A stretch of 64,000 nt of DNA from an uncultured Bacteroidia bacterium (GTDB taxonomy: Bacteria; Bacteroidota; Bacteroidia; Bacteroidales; UBA932). Location: contig CADBYT010000003.1 in the NCBI GenBank assembly GCA_902798975.1, forward strand, positions 41,729 to 105,728, given 5' to 3'. The position numbers were made by a program, and so were the translations under genes. The notes under the pieces were generated by a model. That model saw only the letters and a list, made by a program, of their open reading frames with translations. It was not told the origin of the DNA and made no database searches. Below, piece after piece: positions 23,287-31,539 of the stretch. Position 1 is the stretch's first letter. Every line of letters starts with the position of its first letter.

Positions 23287-25548
23287 TTAGATGCTGACGG
23301 TCGCCTGCTGGCGGATGTCGTCGGAGGCGGCGCCGAGGAGGAGCTGCAGGGTGCCGTGCTCCAGATCCCAGGCGTTCTTGCTCACGTTCCAGTAGCGGAG
23401 ATCCTTGACCGGAATCTCCAGGGTGACGGTCTTCTTCTCGCCGGCCTTGAGGCTGACGCGGGCGAAGGCCTTGAGCTCCTTGGCGGGCCACTCGACCGTG
23501 GCACCCGGACGGGCCACGTAGAGCTGAACCACCTCGTCGGCGTCCATGCCGCCCTCGTTGGCCAGCTCGAAGGAGACCTTGACGGCGTTCTGGTCAGCGG
23601 AAGCGCTCATCTCGCCATAGCCGAAGTTCACATAGGAGAGGCCGTGGCCGAAGGCGTACATCGGCTTGACATTTTTGGTGTCGAACCAGCGGTAGCCCAC
23701 GAGCGAGCCCTCGGTGTACTTGGACACCGGCTTGGGCAGCGCGTCGATGAAGGCCTGGCGCTCCTCGGGGCTCATCTTCAGGACGTCCTCGCGGTACATC
23801 AGGGTGAAGAGGTCGCCACCTTGCGTCTTGTCGGGGAAATTGCCCAGCGCGAAGGCCGGGGAATCCTCGAGCTTCGCCGGGAAGGTGAACGGCAGCTTGC
23901 CGGACGGGGCGATGTCGCCGAACAGGACTTCGGCCAGCGCGGTGCCGCCCTCGGTGCCGTTCCACCAGCCCTGGACGATGGCCGGGCTGACGGGCTCGAG
24001 CTGACGCAGGTCGGTGGGACCGCCGGAAATCAGCACGGTCACGAGGTTCTTATTGGCCGCGTAGAGGGCCTTGACGACCTCGTTCTGGCCGACGGGCAGG
24101 TCGATGTTGGTGCGGTCGCTGCCTTCGGTCTCGATGCTCTTGTTGGTGCCGCCGAAGAAGATGACGATGTCAGCCTGCTTGGCGAGCTTGACGGCCTCGG
24201 CGAGCAACTTCTTGTCGGCCGGCTCATCGATGGCGTCCGCCTCCAGCGGGTTCTTGACAGCCGGGGCGGGACCCCAGCGACGGCCCGGGAAGTTCTTGTA
24301 GCCGGGTGCGTAGAGCACTTCCACGCCCGCACCGGCACGCTTCCGGATACCCTCGAGCGGGGTGACCTCGTAGAGGGCCTTCACACCGGCGCCCATGCCG
24401 CCGGACTGCGTTTTCAGGACGGCGTTCTGGCCGATGACGGCGATCTTCTTGACGCCGCCGGCGAGCGGCAGGATGCCGCTTTCGTTCTTCAAGAGGACGA
24501 TGGACTTCTCGGCCACCGCCTTGGCAATTTGCTGGCACTCGGGCTGGGAGGTCATCTGCGTATTGGCGACGTCGTCCGGAATGGCTTCGATGGCGTAGCG
24601 GACGCGCAGGATCTGCTTGACCTTGTCGTTCACCATCTGCTCGGTCAGGGCGCCGGTGGCAATGGAGTCGATGACCGGCTGGCCGAGGTAGTTGTCACCC
24701 GTCATCTGGACGTTCAGGCCATGGAGCATGGCGCCCATCGTGCTGTGGGTGCCGCCCCAGTCGGAAACGGTGAAGCCCTTGAAGCCCCATTCGCCGCGCA
24801 GGATCTCGTTCAGCAGGTGCTCGTTCTCGGAGCAATAGTCGCCGTTGACCTTGTTGTAGGCCGGCATCACGCTCATGGCGCCGCCTTCGATGATGGCGCG
24901 CTCGAAGGGCTTGAGGTAAATCTCACGCAGGGTGCGCTCGTCCACCTGGGCGTCGACGCTGCCGCGGTTGGTCTCCTGGTTATTCACGGCGAAGTGCTTG
25001 ATACACACGGCTGTACCCTGATCCTGGACACCCTTGGTGTAGCCCAGGGAGAGAGCGGCGCTGAGGATAGGATCCTCGCTCAGGTACTCGTAAGTGCGGC
25101 CGCCGACCGGCAGGCGCTGGATGTTCACGGCCGGGCCGAGGATGACATCCTTGCCGCGCAGGCGGGCCTCGATACCCATACCCTTTCCGTACTGGTATGC
25201 CAGGTCCTCGGACCAGGTGGCCGCGAGGGCGGAGCCCGTCGGGAAATAGGTGGCGGAGTCGAGCTGCCAGCCCGCGGACTGGAAGCCGTTGGGCACGCCC
25301 TCTTCGCGGATGCCGAAGGGGCCGTCGGCATAATGCATGTCGGCGATGCCGAGGCGCTCGACACCGGCGGAGGACATGTTCGTCTTGCTGTGAAGCATGT
25401 TGACCTTCTCCTCCAGGGTCATCTGGGCAATGATCTTGTCGATCTGCTTGTCATTGACCGTCAGGCGGTCCTGGGGGCCCGGGGTCGATTGTCCGCAAGC
25501 GGAAACGAGGGCTGCCGCCGCGAACAGGTAAAGGATTTTCTTGTACAT
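23287..25548 (-). CDS. Glycoside hydrolase family 3 beta-glucosidase-like lipoprotein
   Basis: 753 residues from the ATG at 25548, where a lipoprotein signal starts (KKILYLFAAAALVSACG). The nucleophile is the aspartate of FTVSDWGG. The substrate-binding block ILGPAVNIQRLPVGGRTYEY and the KHFAVNNQE motif are typical of BglX-type GH3. The alpha/beta sandwich and an Fn3-like C-terminal domain (GGMDADEVVQLYVARPG) follow. Removal of terminal glucose or xylose in the periplasm is likely. Its promoter carries the same 38-bp site as the esterase at 19721. Confidence 0.93.
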   Translation of the reverse strand: MYKKILYLFAAAALVSACGQSTPGPQDRLTVNDKQIDKIIAQMTLEEKVNMLHSKTNMSSAGVERLGIADMHYADGPFGIREEGVPNGFQSAGWQLDSATYFPTGSALAATWSEDLAYQYGKGMGIEARLRGKDVILGPAVNIQRLPVGGRTYEYLSEDPILSAALSLGYTKGVQDQGTAVCIKHFAVNNQETNRGSVDAQVDERTLREIYLKPFERAIIEGGAMSVMPAYNKVNGDYCSENEHLLNEILRGEWGFKGFTVSDWGGTHSTMGAMLHGLNVQMTGDNYLGQPVIDSIATGALTEQMVNDKVKQILRVRYAIEAIPDDVANTQMTSQPECQQIAKAVAEKSIVLLKNESGILPLAGGVKKIAVIGQNAVLKTQSGGMGAGVKALYEVTPLEGIRKRAGAGVEVLYAPGYKNFPGRRWGPAPAVKNPLEADAIDEPADKKLLAEAVKLAKQADIVIFFGGTNKSIETEGSDRTNIDLPVGQNEVVKALYAANKNLVTVLISGGPTDLRQLEPVSPAIVQGWWNGTEGGTALAEVLFGDIAPSGKLPFTFPAKLEDSPAFALGNFPDKTQGGDLFTLMYREDVLKMSPEERQAFIDALPKPVSKYTEGSLVGYRWFDTKNVKPMYAFGHGLSYVNFGYGEMSASADQNAVKVSFELANEGGMDADEVVQLYVARPGATVEWPAKELKAFARVSLKAGEKKTVTLEIPVKDLRYWNVSKNAWDLEHGTLQLLLGAASDDIRQQATVSI

Positions 25549-25578
25549 ATCGGATTGGTTAATTAATTGTCTAACACA

Positions 25579-25652
25579 CGAAATTACGGAATAAAAGCGG
25601 AACACGCAAGCGCACGCGCGCAGGCTGAACAATCGCGCAACAATTTGTACCT
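25579..25652 (-). promoter_or_regulatory. Shared 38-bp upstream site plus promoter, copy B
   Basis: On the minus strand the site spans 25652-25615 (AGGTACAA...TTGTTCAG...TGCGCGCG). Then come five bases, -33 TTG (25609-25607), a 20-base spacer and -7 TAATTTCG (25586-25579). All distances equal those of copy A at 19624-19697. Confidence 0.75.
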
Positions 25653-25681
25653 ACGAAGCAAAGACAGTCATCCAGGATGCG

Positions 25682-25689
25682 TAATTTTG
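25682..25689 (+). promoter_or_regulatory. -7 element of the CE1 esterase gene at 25719
   Basis: TAATTTTG, 29 bases before the ATG. No -33 TTG at the normal distance; the 38-bp site of the divergent gene lies about 30 bases upstream and may serve both. Confidence 0.45.
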
Positions 25690-25718
25690 CCATACAGACA
25701 TTGATTACTATTACCAAT

Positions 25719-26801
25719 ATGAAAAAGTTCCTTTTGCTCGCAGCCATCTGCTGCACCCTGCCCCTCTCGGCGCAATGGATGCGCCAGGTCACCCCGGCCG
25801 ACACCCTGCATTCCACCGTCGTCCTGCCGGACGGCAAGGTGATCTTCCAGATCTATGCCCCCAAGGCCCGCACCGTGGCCGTGACCGGCGACCTGCCCTG
25901 GGACAAGCCCGTCATCTTCCGTGAAATGCCGAACGGCGTCTGGAAAGGCGTCTGCGACGGTCTGGGCGAGGGCGTATTCCGCTACCGCTTCATCGTGGAC
26001 GGCATCACCGTCCAGGATCCCAAGAGCCCGCAGGCAGAGGATTCCGCCGCGCTCGTGACCGTGGGCGAAGGCTATGTCCGGGATGTCCCGCACGGGGCCC
26101 TGGCGCAGCGCTGGTACTATTCCAAGACCCTCCAGGGCATGCGCCGCATGCATATCTGGACGCCGGCCGGCTATGAGAATTCCAAGGCCAAGCTGCCGGT
26201 GCTCTACCTGATCCACGGCGGCGGTGACAATGACGCCTCCTGGCCCACCGTGGGCGCAGCGGGCTGGATTCTCGACAATCTGCTGGCCGCCGGCAAGATC
26301 GTCCCGATGATCGTGGTCATGCCGAACGGCACCATCAACGATGTGCCCAACGAGGTCCCGCCCTTCGCGGAAGACATGTTCACGGATATCATCCCCCTGA
26401 TCGAAGCCAACTACCGCGTAATCGCGAAGCCTGAGGCCCGCGCCGTCGCCGGCCTGTCGATGGGTGGCATGGAGACGATGGAAGTCATCTTCCGGAACCC
26501 CGACATGTTCCGCTACGCCTGGGTGCTCTCCTCCAGCCTCATGCCGGGCTCCGACCTCAACGAGGAGGCGAAGCGCCTGGACATTGCGGCCAATGTGGCC
26601 AAGATCAACAAGCTCTACAAGGCCTTCGTCTTTACGCAGGGCGGCCCGGCCGACATCGCTTACCAGAACTGCATCAACACCCGCAAGTTCCTGCAGGACC
26701 TCGGCCTGAAGTTCGACTATATGGAGAACGCCCAGGCCGGCCACAGCTGGACCACCTGGCGCGCCGACCTGCAGACCCTCGCCCCGACGCTGTTCAAATG
26801 A
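25719..26801 (+). CDS. CE1-type esterase with N-terminal beta-sandwich domain
   Basis: 360 residues from the ATG at 25719 with a signal peptide (KKFLLLAAICCTLPLSAQ). Residues ~35-110 form an Ig-like or CBM48-like domain (VIFQIYAPKARTVAVTGDLP; GEGVFRYRFIVDGI). The esterase domain follows: PVLYLIHGGGDNDASW (oxyanion side), the nucleophile elbow GLSMGG near residue 250, and the catalytic histidine in AGHSWTTW. CE1 enzymes of this build release ferulic or acetic acid from decorated hemicellulose; which one is not readable here. It is divergent from the GH3 gene at 25548 and convergent with the next esterase. Confidence 0.88.
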   Translation: MKKFLLLAAICCTLPLSAQWMRQVTPADTLHSTVVLPDGKVIFQIYAPKARTVAVTGDLPWDKPVIFREMPNGVWKGVCDGLGEGVFRYRFIVDGITVQDPKSPQAEDSAALVTVGEGYVRDVPHGALAQRWYYSKTLQGMRRMHIWTPAGYENSKAKLPVLYLIHGGGDNDASWPTVGAAGWILDNLLAAGKIVPMIVVMPNGTINDVPNEVPPFAEDMFTDIIPLIEANYRVIAKPEARAVAGLSMGGMETMEVIFRNPDMFRYAWVLSSSLMPGSDLNEEAKRLDIAANVAKINKLYKAFVFTQGGPADIAYQNCINTRKFLQDLGLKFDYMENAQAGHSWTTWRADLQTLAPTLFK

Positions 26802-26803
26802 TC

Positions 26804-27034
26804 GTCATCCCCGACCTGATCGGGGATCTCGATCCTTGGAGATTCGCCGGTCAAGCCGGCGAATGACAGAAAGGTCAAGCCGGCGAGCCGACGCAGCGAG
26901 CGAGAGCAGAGGAAGCAAGTTTCCTCTGCCGAGCCGCAAGGAGGAAAATAGCCGAAGGCTATTAATGACGAAAGAAGCCCGGATTGCTCCGGGCTTCTTT
27001 CTGTTATGAGATTCCCGATCGGGTCGGGAATGAC
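26804..27034. repeat. Palindromic repeat island between convergent esterases
   Basis: Contains 26804-26830 and its inverted near-copy 27008-27034 (core TCCCCGATCAGGTCGGGGA versus TTCCCGATCGGGTCGGGAA). Between them are the 29-bp dispersed repeat at 26839-26867, a hairpin GCAGAGGAA/TTTCCTCTGC at about 26913-26937 and TAGCCGAAGGCTA at 26950-26962. No gene is visible in it. Confidence 0.75.
26971..27000. terminator. Bidirectional Rho-independent terminator
   Basis: AAAGAAGCCCGGA and TCCGGGCTTCTTT pair around TTGC. The A and T runs on both sides allow termination for both converging esterase transcripts. Confidence 0.85.
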
Positions 27035-27045
27035 GGAGTGACGGA

Positions 27046-28185
27046 TTATTTGAACAACTTCTGCGCGAAGGTGTTCAAATAAAGTCTCCAATTGGACCAC
27101 ACGTGACCGCCGTCGGAGACGTAGAAGATGTGGTCGAGACCCTGCTCGGTGAGGGTCTTGTCCAGCGCCTTGGAACCCTCGAAGAGGAAGTCCGTGTCGC
27201 CGCAGGCCAGGAAGTACAGCTTCACGCCGGCCTTCTTGAGCGTAGCGATCTGCTCGGGCGTGGCCTGACCGGCCGCGGAAAGCGGGCAGATGTAGTCGAA
27301 CATTTCCGGATAGAGGATGGAAGCGGAGATGGTGTGGCCGCCACCCATCGACAGACCGGCGATTGCGCGGGAAGCCGGCTTGGGGATGGCGCGGAAGTTC
27401 TTCTCGATGAAGGGAACGATCTCCTCGCAGAGACTGCGGACGTATGCGTTCTGGTTCTCCGGAGCACGCCAGTCCAACTGCTTCTCGGGAATGTTGAGGG
27501 TGCGGGCCGCGGCCTGACCGGGGTTGCCGTTCGGCATCACCACGATCATCGGTTCGGCAAGGCCCTTCTCGATGAGGTTGTCCAGGATCTGGGCGGTGCG
27601 GCCCATGGAGATCCAGGCCTCCTCGTCGCCACCGGCGCCATGCAGCAGGTACAGGACGGGATACTTCTTCTTGGGGTTGGCCTCGTAGCCGTACGGCGTG
27701 TAGACCGTCAGGCGACGGTTCATGCCGAGGATCTTGCTCTCATACCAGGGATGGCTCACGGTACCGTGCTGCTTCACGGCCTCGCCGTAATTCTCCGTAC
27801 GCTCGCCGGGAACGGTGATCATCGGGAGATAGCGGGTGCCGTCGCGCTGCACCAGGACGTTCTGCGGGTCGTTCACGGCCACGCCATCCACCACGAAGTT
27901 GTAGGTGTAGATTTCCGGGGACGGGAGGGCGATTTTGACGGACCAGACGTTGTTGGCGCCGCGGGTCATGTCGATCGTGTCGCCCCAGGGATTCGGCATC
28001 CAGGAGCCGGAGAGCTTCACGACGGTGGCGTAGTCAGCCTTCAGGCGGAAGGTCACGCTGTCGCCCTGGATCTCCGGGGAGATGACGGGAGCCTGGCCGC
28101 CGAAGTTGAAATTGGTCAGTTCCTGCGCCTGCAGGGAGGCGGTCAGCGCGAGGGCTGCCGCGATAACGGTCAAAACTTTTCTCAT
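27046..28185 (-). CDS. CE1-type esterase with N-terminal beta-sandwich domain
   Basis: 379 residues with a signal peptide ending at about SLQAQ. An Ig/CBM48-like domain at about 35-120 (YATVVKLSGSWMP; PSPEIYTYNFVVDGVAVND) precedes the esterase domain. The nucleophile elbow is GLSMGG near 272, and the histidine is in DGGHVWSNW near the C-terminus. It is similar to the gene upstream at 28195 and to that at 25719, so the set looks like paralogues from duplication. Last gene of the leftward operon that begins at 37664; it ends ahead of the terminator at 26971. Confidence 0.9.
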   Translation of the reverse strand: MRKVLTVIAAALALTASLQAQELTNFNFGGQAPVISPEIQGDSVTFRLKADYATVVKLSGSWMPNPWGDTIDMTRGANNVWSVKIALPSPEIYTYNFVVDGVAVNDPQNVLVQRDGTRYLPMITVPGERTENYGEAVKQHGTVSHPWYESKILGMNRRLTVYTPYGYEANPKKKYPVLYLLHGAGGDEEAWISMGRTAQILDNLIEKGLAEPMIVVMPNGNPGQAAARTLNIPEKQLDWRAPENQNAYVRSLCEEIVPFIEKNFRAIPKPASRAIAGLSMGGGHTISASILYPEMFDYICPLSAAGQATPEQIATLKKAGVKLYFLACGDTDFLFEGSKALDKTLTEQGLDHIFYVSDGGHVWSNWRLYLNTFAQKLFK

Positions 28186-28194
28186 TGGTTTTTA

Positions 28195-29418
28195 CTATTT
28201 GAACAGTAAAGGAACAAATTCACTCAGGTAGATTCTCCAGTTGCGCCAGATATGGCCGCCGTCGGTCTCCATGTACTTGTACGGATAGCCGGCAGCGTCC
28301 AGCTTCGCGCGGAACTCGTTGTTGGACTGGATGAGGAAATCGGTACGGCCGATGCCGATCCAGAGCATCGCGGGCTTCTTGGAGAAGTAGGTCGCAAGCT
28401 TGCCGTCGACGTCCGCGTAGATCTCCTTGTGGGCGGCGGTCTGCTCGGAACCCGTGCCGATGGCGGCGGAGAACATGCCGGAATAGTTGAACATATCCGG
28501 ATTGTTCAGCGTGATGTAGAGCGTGTGGAAACCGCCCATGGACAGGCCGCAGATGGCGCGGGACTGCTTCTTCGCAATGGTACGGTAGTGGCTGTCGATG
28601 AATTTCACGACCTCCGGGAAAGCGGTCTCGAAGGTGCCTTCCATCGTCTGCGGCAGGTCCATCGTCGGACGGGTGTAGCCGGTGGAGTTCTCCAGCGGGG
28701 CGGCCTCCTGGGAGATGTTGCCGTTGGTGAAGACCACGATCATCGGCTTGGCCTGGCCGCGGGCGATCAGGTTGTCGAGAATCTGCGTGGCGCGGCCCTG
28801 GGTCACCCAGGCGTCCTCGTCACCGCCGATGCCGTGCAGCACGTACAGGACGGGATACCGGGTCTTGGTGTTTTCCTCATAACCGGCGGGGGTATAGACC
28901 GTCATGCGGCGGTCGAAACCCTCGGTGGCACTGTGGTACCAGACCTTGGACACGGTTCCGTGCGGGACGCGGTGGATGGCGTAGAGGTCGCTGCGCGCAC
29001 CCTCCTGCGGCACCAGCAGCACGCTGGTCAGGGAGGCGATGTCGCGGTTCACGAACACGTTGTTGGGGTCGATGACCTGCGTGCCGTCCACGGAGAAGGT
29101 ATAGGTGTACATCTCGGGAGCCACGGCAAACGGGGTCGTGTATTCCCACACGCCGCCGGCGCCTTCCCGAAGCTCACCGACGCCGGGGGCGTCGTAGCTC
29201 ATTTTCTGGCCGTTCATTTCGAACTCCAGCTTCTGCGTGGGCAGGAAATCGCCGGAGACGGTCACGCGGACCGCTTTGGGAGCAACATAGCGGAAGGTGA
29301 CGGTGCCGTCCGGATTGATGACGGGCGACTCCACACCGGCTCCGCTGAAAAGGGCCTGCTGCGCGGACGCGGACAAACCTGCGAGCGCGACAGCCATAAC
29401 TAACAATATCTTCTTCAT
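28195..29418 (-). CDS. CE1-type esterase with N-terminal beta-sandwich domain
   Basis: 407 residues with a signal peptide (KKILLVMAVALAGLSASAQQ). The N-terminal domain covers about 30-130 (FRYVAPKAVRVTVSGDFLPT; PEMYTYTFSVDGTQVID). The esterase domain has PVLYVLHGIGGDEDAW, the elbow GLSMGG and the terminal histidine in DGGHIWRNW. It lies nine bases upstream of the esterase at 28185. The remnant at 19432-19563 shares its C-terminal HIWRNWR block, so the family has also spread or been lost within this locus. Confidence 0.9.
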   Translation of the reverse strand: MKKILLVMAVALAGLSASAQQALFSGAGVESPVINPDGTVTFRYVAPKAVRVTVSGDFLPTQKLEFEMNGQKMSYDAPGVGELREGAGGVWEYTTPFAVAPEMYTYTFSVDGTQVIDPNNVFVNRDIASLTSVLLVPQEGARSDLYAIHRVPHGTVSKVWYHSATEGFDRRMTVYTPAGYEENTKTRYPVLYVLHGIGGDEDAWVTQGRATQILDNLIARGQAKPMIVVFTNGNISQEAAPLENSTGYTRPTMDLPQTMEGTFETAFPEVVKFIDSHYRTIAKKQSRAICGLSMGGFHTLYITLNNPDMFNYSGMFSAAIGTGSEQTAAHKEIYADVDGKLATYFSKKPAMLWIGIGRTDFLIQSNNEFRAKLDAAGYPYKYMETDGGHIWRNWRIYLSEFVPLLFK

Positions 29419-29430
29419 TTTCAGTGTTAT

Positions 29431-30282
29431 CTATTTAAAGGATTCACCTGCTTTCTTCAGCGCCTTGGGAAGGCACTCCTGCCAGAAATCCCAGTAATGA
29501 ATGCCGTCGCGGGCGATCCACTCGCAGTGGGCCGCAGCATTGATGGCATTGCTGAGCTCCTGGGCGTCGGCGTTGCTCACCGTCGTGTCCTGGTTCCCCA
29601 CCTCGATGGTGAAACCCGGGCAAGGCTTCACGCCGGTCAGGGCCGCCGCCTTCCCTTTCATGACATCCAGACTGACGCCGAACATGCTCATGCTGGTGGC
29701 GGGGCTCATCGCATAGGCGTACGTGAATTTCTGCGGGTAGCTGAGCGCATAATACAGCGTACCGAAGCCGCCCATGGACAGGCCGGCGATGGCACGCTTC
29801 CCGTTGCAGCCGAAGGATTTCTCGACTTCGGGCATCAGCTCTTCGTGGAAATACTTCTCGTAATCCCGGTTGTTGAAGCCGATGTAGAAGTCGGACAGTC
29901 CGTTGGGCATGACGATGACCATGGGGACACCGCCGTTCTTGAGATAGGTGCGGGCAATCTCCCTCGCATTCCCCTTTTCCACCCAATAGCGGTCCAGATG
30001 GGCCTGGTCCCCGCTTTCGTATCCATGCAGGAGATACAGGAAAGGGTACTGTTTGGAAGCGTCGTATCCGTTGGGAAGCCAGACGGAATAGGTCATCTTC
30101 TTCCCTTTATATGTGCTTTGGATGTCAAGGTCCTGATACAGCTTGTCTTCCGCATTCAGCAAATCCAAAAGAGTCTGCTTGTTGTCCTTACCCTCATCCA
30201 AAGGCGACTTGTTACAGGCGCTGGGGACCAACGTCCCCAGCGCCATGGTAACAATCGTCAGAAGACGGACAAAATGCCGCAT
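29431..30282 (-). CDS. CE1-type esterase lipoprotein without accessory domain
   Basis: 283 residues. The signal peptide ends in VPSACN, so the protein is probably lipid-anchored. The esterase domain has YPFLYLLHGYESGD, the elbow GLSMGG near residue 170 and a C-terminal histidine in RDGIHYWDFW. It lacks the N-terminal beta-sandwich of its three neighbours. Surface or periplasmic-leaflet anchoring would place it near SusC/SusD. It sits three bases after the SusE/F-position gene. Confidence 0.87.
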   Translation of the reverse strand: MRHFVRLLTIVTMALGTLVPSACNKSPLDEGKDNKQTLLDLLNAEDKLYQDLDIQSTYKGKKMTYSVWLPNGYDASKQYPFLYLLHGYESGDQAHLDRYWVEKGNAREIARTYLKNGGVPMVIVMPNGLSDFYIGFNNRDYEKYFHEELMPEVEKSFGCNGKRAIAGLSMGGFGTLYYALSYPQKFTYAYAMSPATSMSMFGVSLDVMKGKAAALTGVKPCPGFTIEVGNQDTTVSNADAQELSNAINAAAHCEWIARDGIHYWDFWQECLPKALKKAGESFK

Positions 30283-30285
30283 GAC

Positions 30286-31518
30286 CTAGAACTTGACCAG
30301 GAAGGAATAACCGGTGGAACCGGAGAACACGTACAGTTTGGCACCGGCCTTGGCGACCGTCAGCAGCTCACCTGCACCGATATCCACGCGGACACCGTCT
30401 TTCATGTAGTAGGAACCGCCGGCGATACCCCAATCCGGGAAGTTGTAACCGTTGGCGAAGATGAGGGACTCGCCCAGGTTCTCCGCGTATTCCTTGCACG
30501 TGTACGTGCCGTTGATGTCGGCGGCCGGCTCGGTGAAGAGCTCGAACATGGCCACGGTGGCATCGTCCTCGCTCACGGTGACAAGGTGCTTCATCTTGCC
30601 CGCCTGGGTCTCGGAAGCCGCATCCGCTCCGGCGCCGGTGAAGACGATGCCCTCACCCAGCTCGGTGCCGGCAGCCACGAACTCCGTGCCGTCGATGCTG
30701 AAGATGTAAGACTTGTCGGACAGCGGAGCAATCACCACGGTCTGGCCGGCATTCACGTCCACGCGGGCGCCGTCCTTCATGTAGTACGAACCGCCGGCGA
30801 TACCCCAATCCGGGAAATTGTAGCCGTTGGCGATGATGCCGCCCTCACCCAGGGTCTCCGCGTACTCTTTGCAGACGTAGGTACCGGTGATGGTGGCCGC
30901 ACCCGGATCCACGAAGATCTCGAAGCATCCTGCAGGGTTGCCATCGCCGTCCGTGAGGTTCATCAGGTGCTTGACCATGCCGGCCTCCGTAGGGGAAGCC
31001 GCATCGGCAAGGACGTTCTCGATGATGATATCGCCCAGGACCGGATCCGGATAGAAGGCCAGTTTGCCCGACCAGCTGCCCTTGTAGGGGGTGCCATCCT
31101 CGCAGAAGAGGACGTATTTGATGGTGTAGACGTCGTCCAGGGAGTAGGAATTCGTTTCCGTATCCACGGCAACGCGCGCCACCTCGACACGGCCGGATTT
31201 GACACCGACGCCGTTCACCTTGGTCTGGCCGATGATGAAGTTGCCGTTCTTGGCGGCCATGGCCTGCGCCTCGGTATAGGTATTTTCGGTAAGGTAGTAC
31301 TTGTTGCCCACCAGCGCGAGATGGACCGAGGTGTTGCCGTTCAGATCGATATCGATCATCCGGCCTTTGTCACCCTTCACGCTCGTCGCCGCAGCCGAAG
31401 TGAATTCATTCACGACGTTCGGAGAAGGGAAAATGCCACTCAGCGGGTCCAGCACCGACTGATAGCAGGAACTCAGGACCAGGGCCATCATTCCGATCAG
31501 GAATATACTCTTTTTCAT
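30286..31518 (-). CDS. SusE/F-position outer-membrane lipoprotein with duplicated domain
   Basis: 410 residues with a lipoprotein signal (LVLSSC). No family is recognised with certainty, but its place directly after susD and its lipid anchor suit a surface glycan-binding protein. Residues ~175-300 and ~300-410 are two copies of one unit: both contain NGYNFPDWGIAGGSYYMKDG and a GTYxCKEYAExLGE block. The two copies are also very similar as DNA (around 30412-30520 and 30783-30890), so the duplication is recent. Each unit may bind one ligand. The N-terminal ~170 residues are unlike the repeats. Confidence 0.75.
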   Translation of the reverse strand: MKKSIFLIGMMALVLSSCYQSVLDPLSGIFPSPNVVNEFTSAAATSVKGDKGRMIDIDLNGNTSVHLALVGNKYYLTENTYTEAQAMAAKNGNFIIGQTKVNGVGVKSGRVEVARVAVDTETNSYSLDDVYTIKYVLFCEDGTPYKGSWSGKLAFYPDPVLGDIIIENVLADAASPTEAGMVKHLMNLTDGDGNPAGCFEIFVDPGAATITGTYVCKEYAETLGEGGIIANGYNFPDWGIAGGSYYMKDGARVDVNAGQTVVIAPLSDKSYIFSIDGTEFVAAGTELGEGIVFTGAGADAASETQAGKMKHLVTVSEDDATVAMFELFTEPAADINGTYTCKEYAENLGESLIFANGYNFPDWGIAGGSYYMKDGVRVDIGAGELLTVAKAGAKLYVFSGSTGYSFLVKF

Positions 31519-31539
31519 AACTTTCTCAGTTTTTGACGA

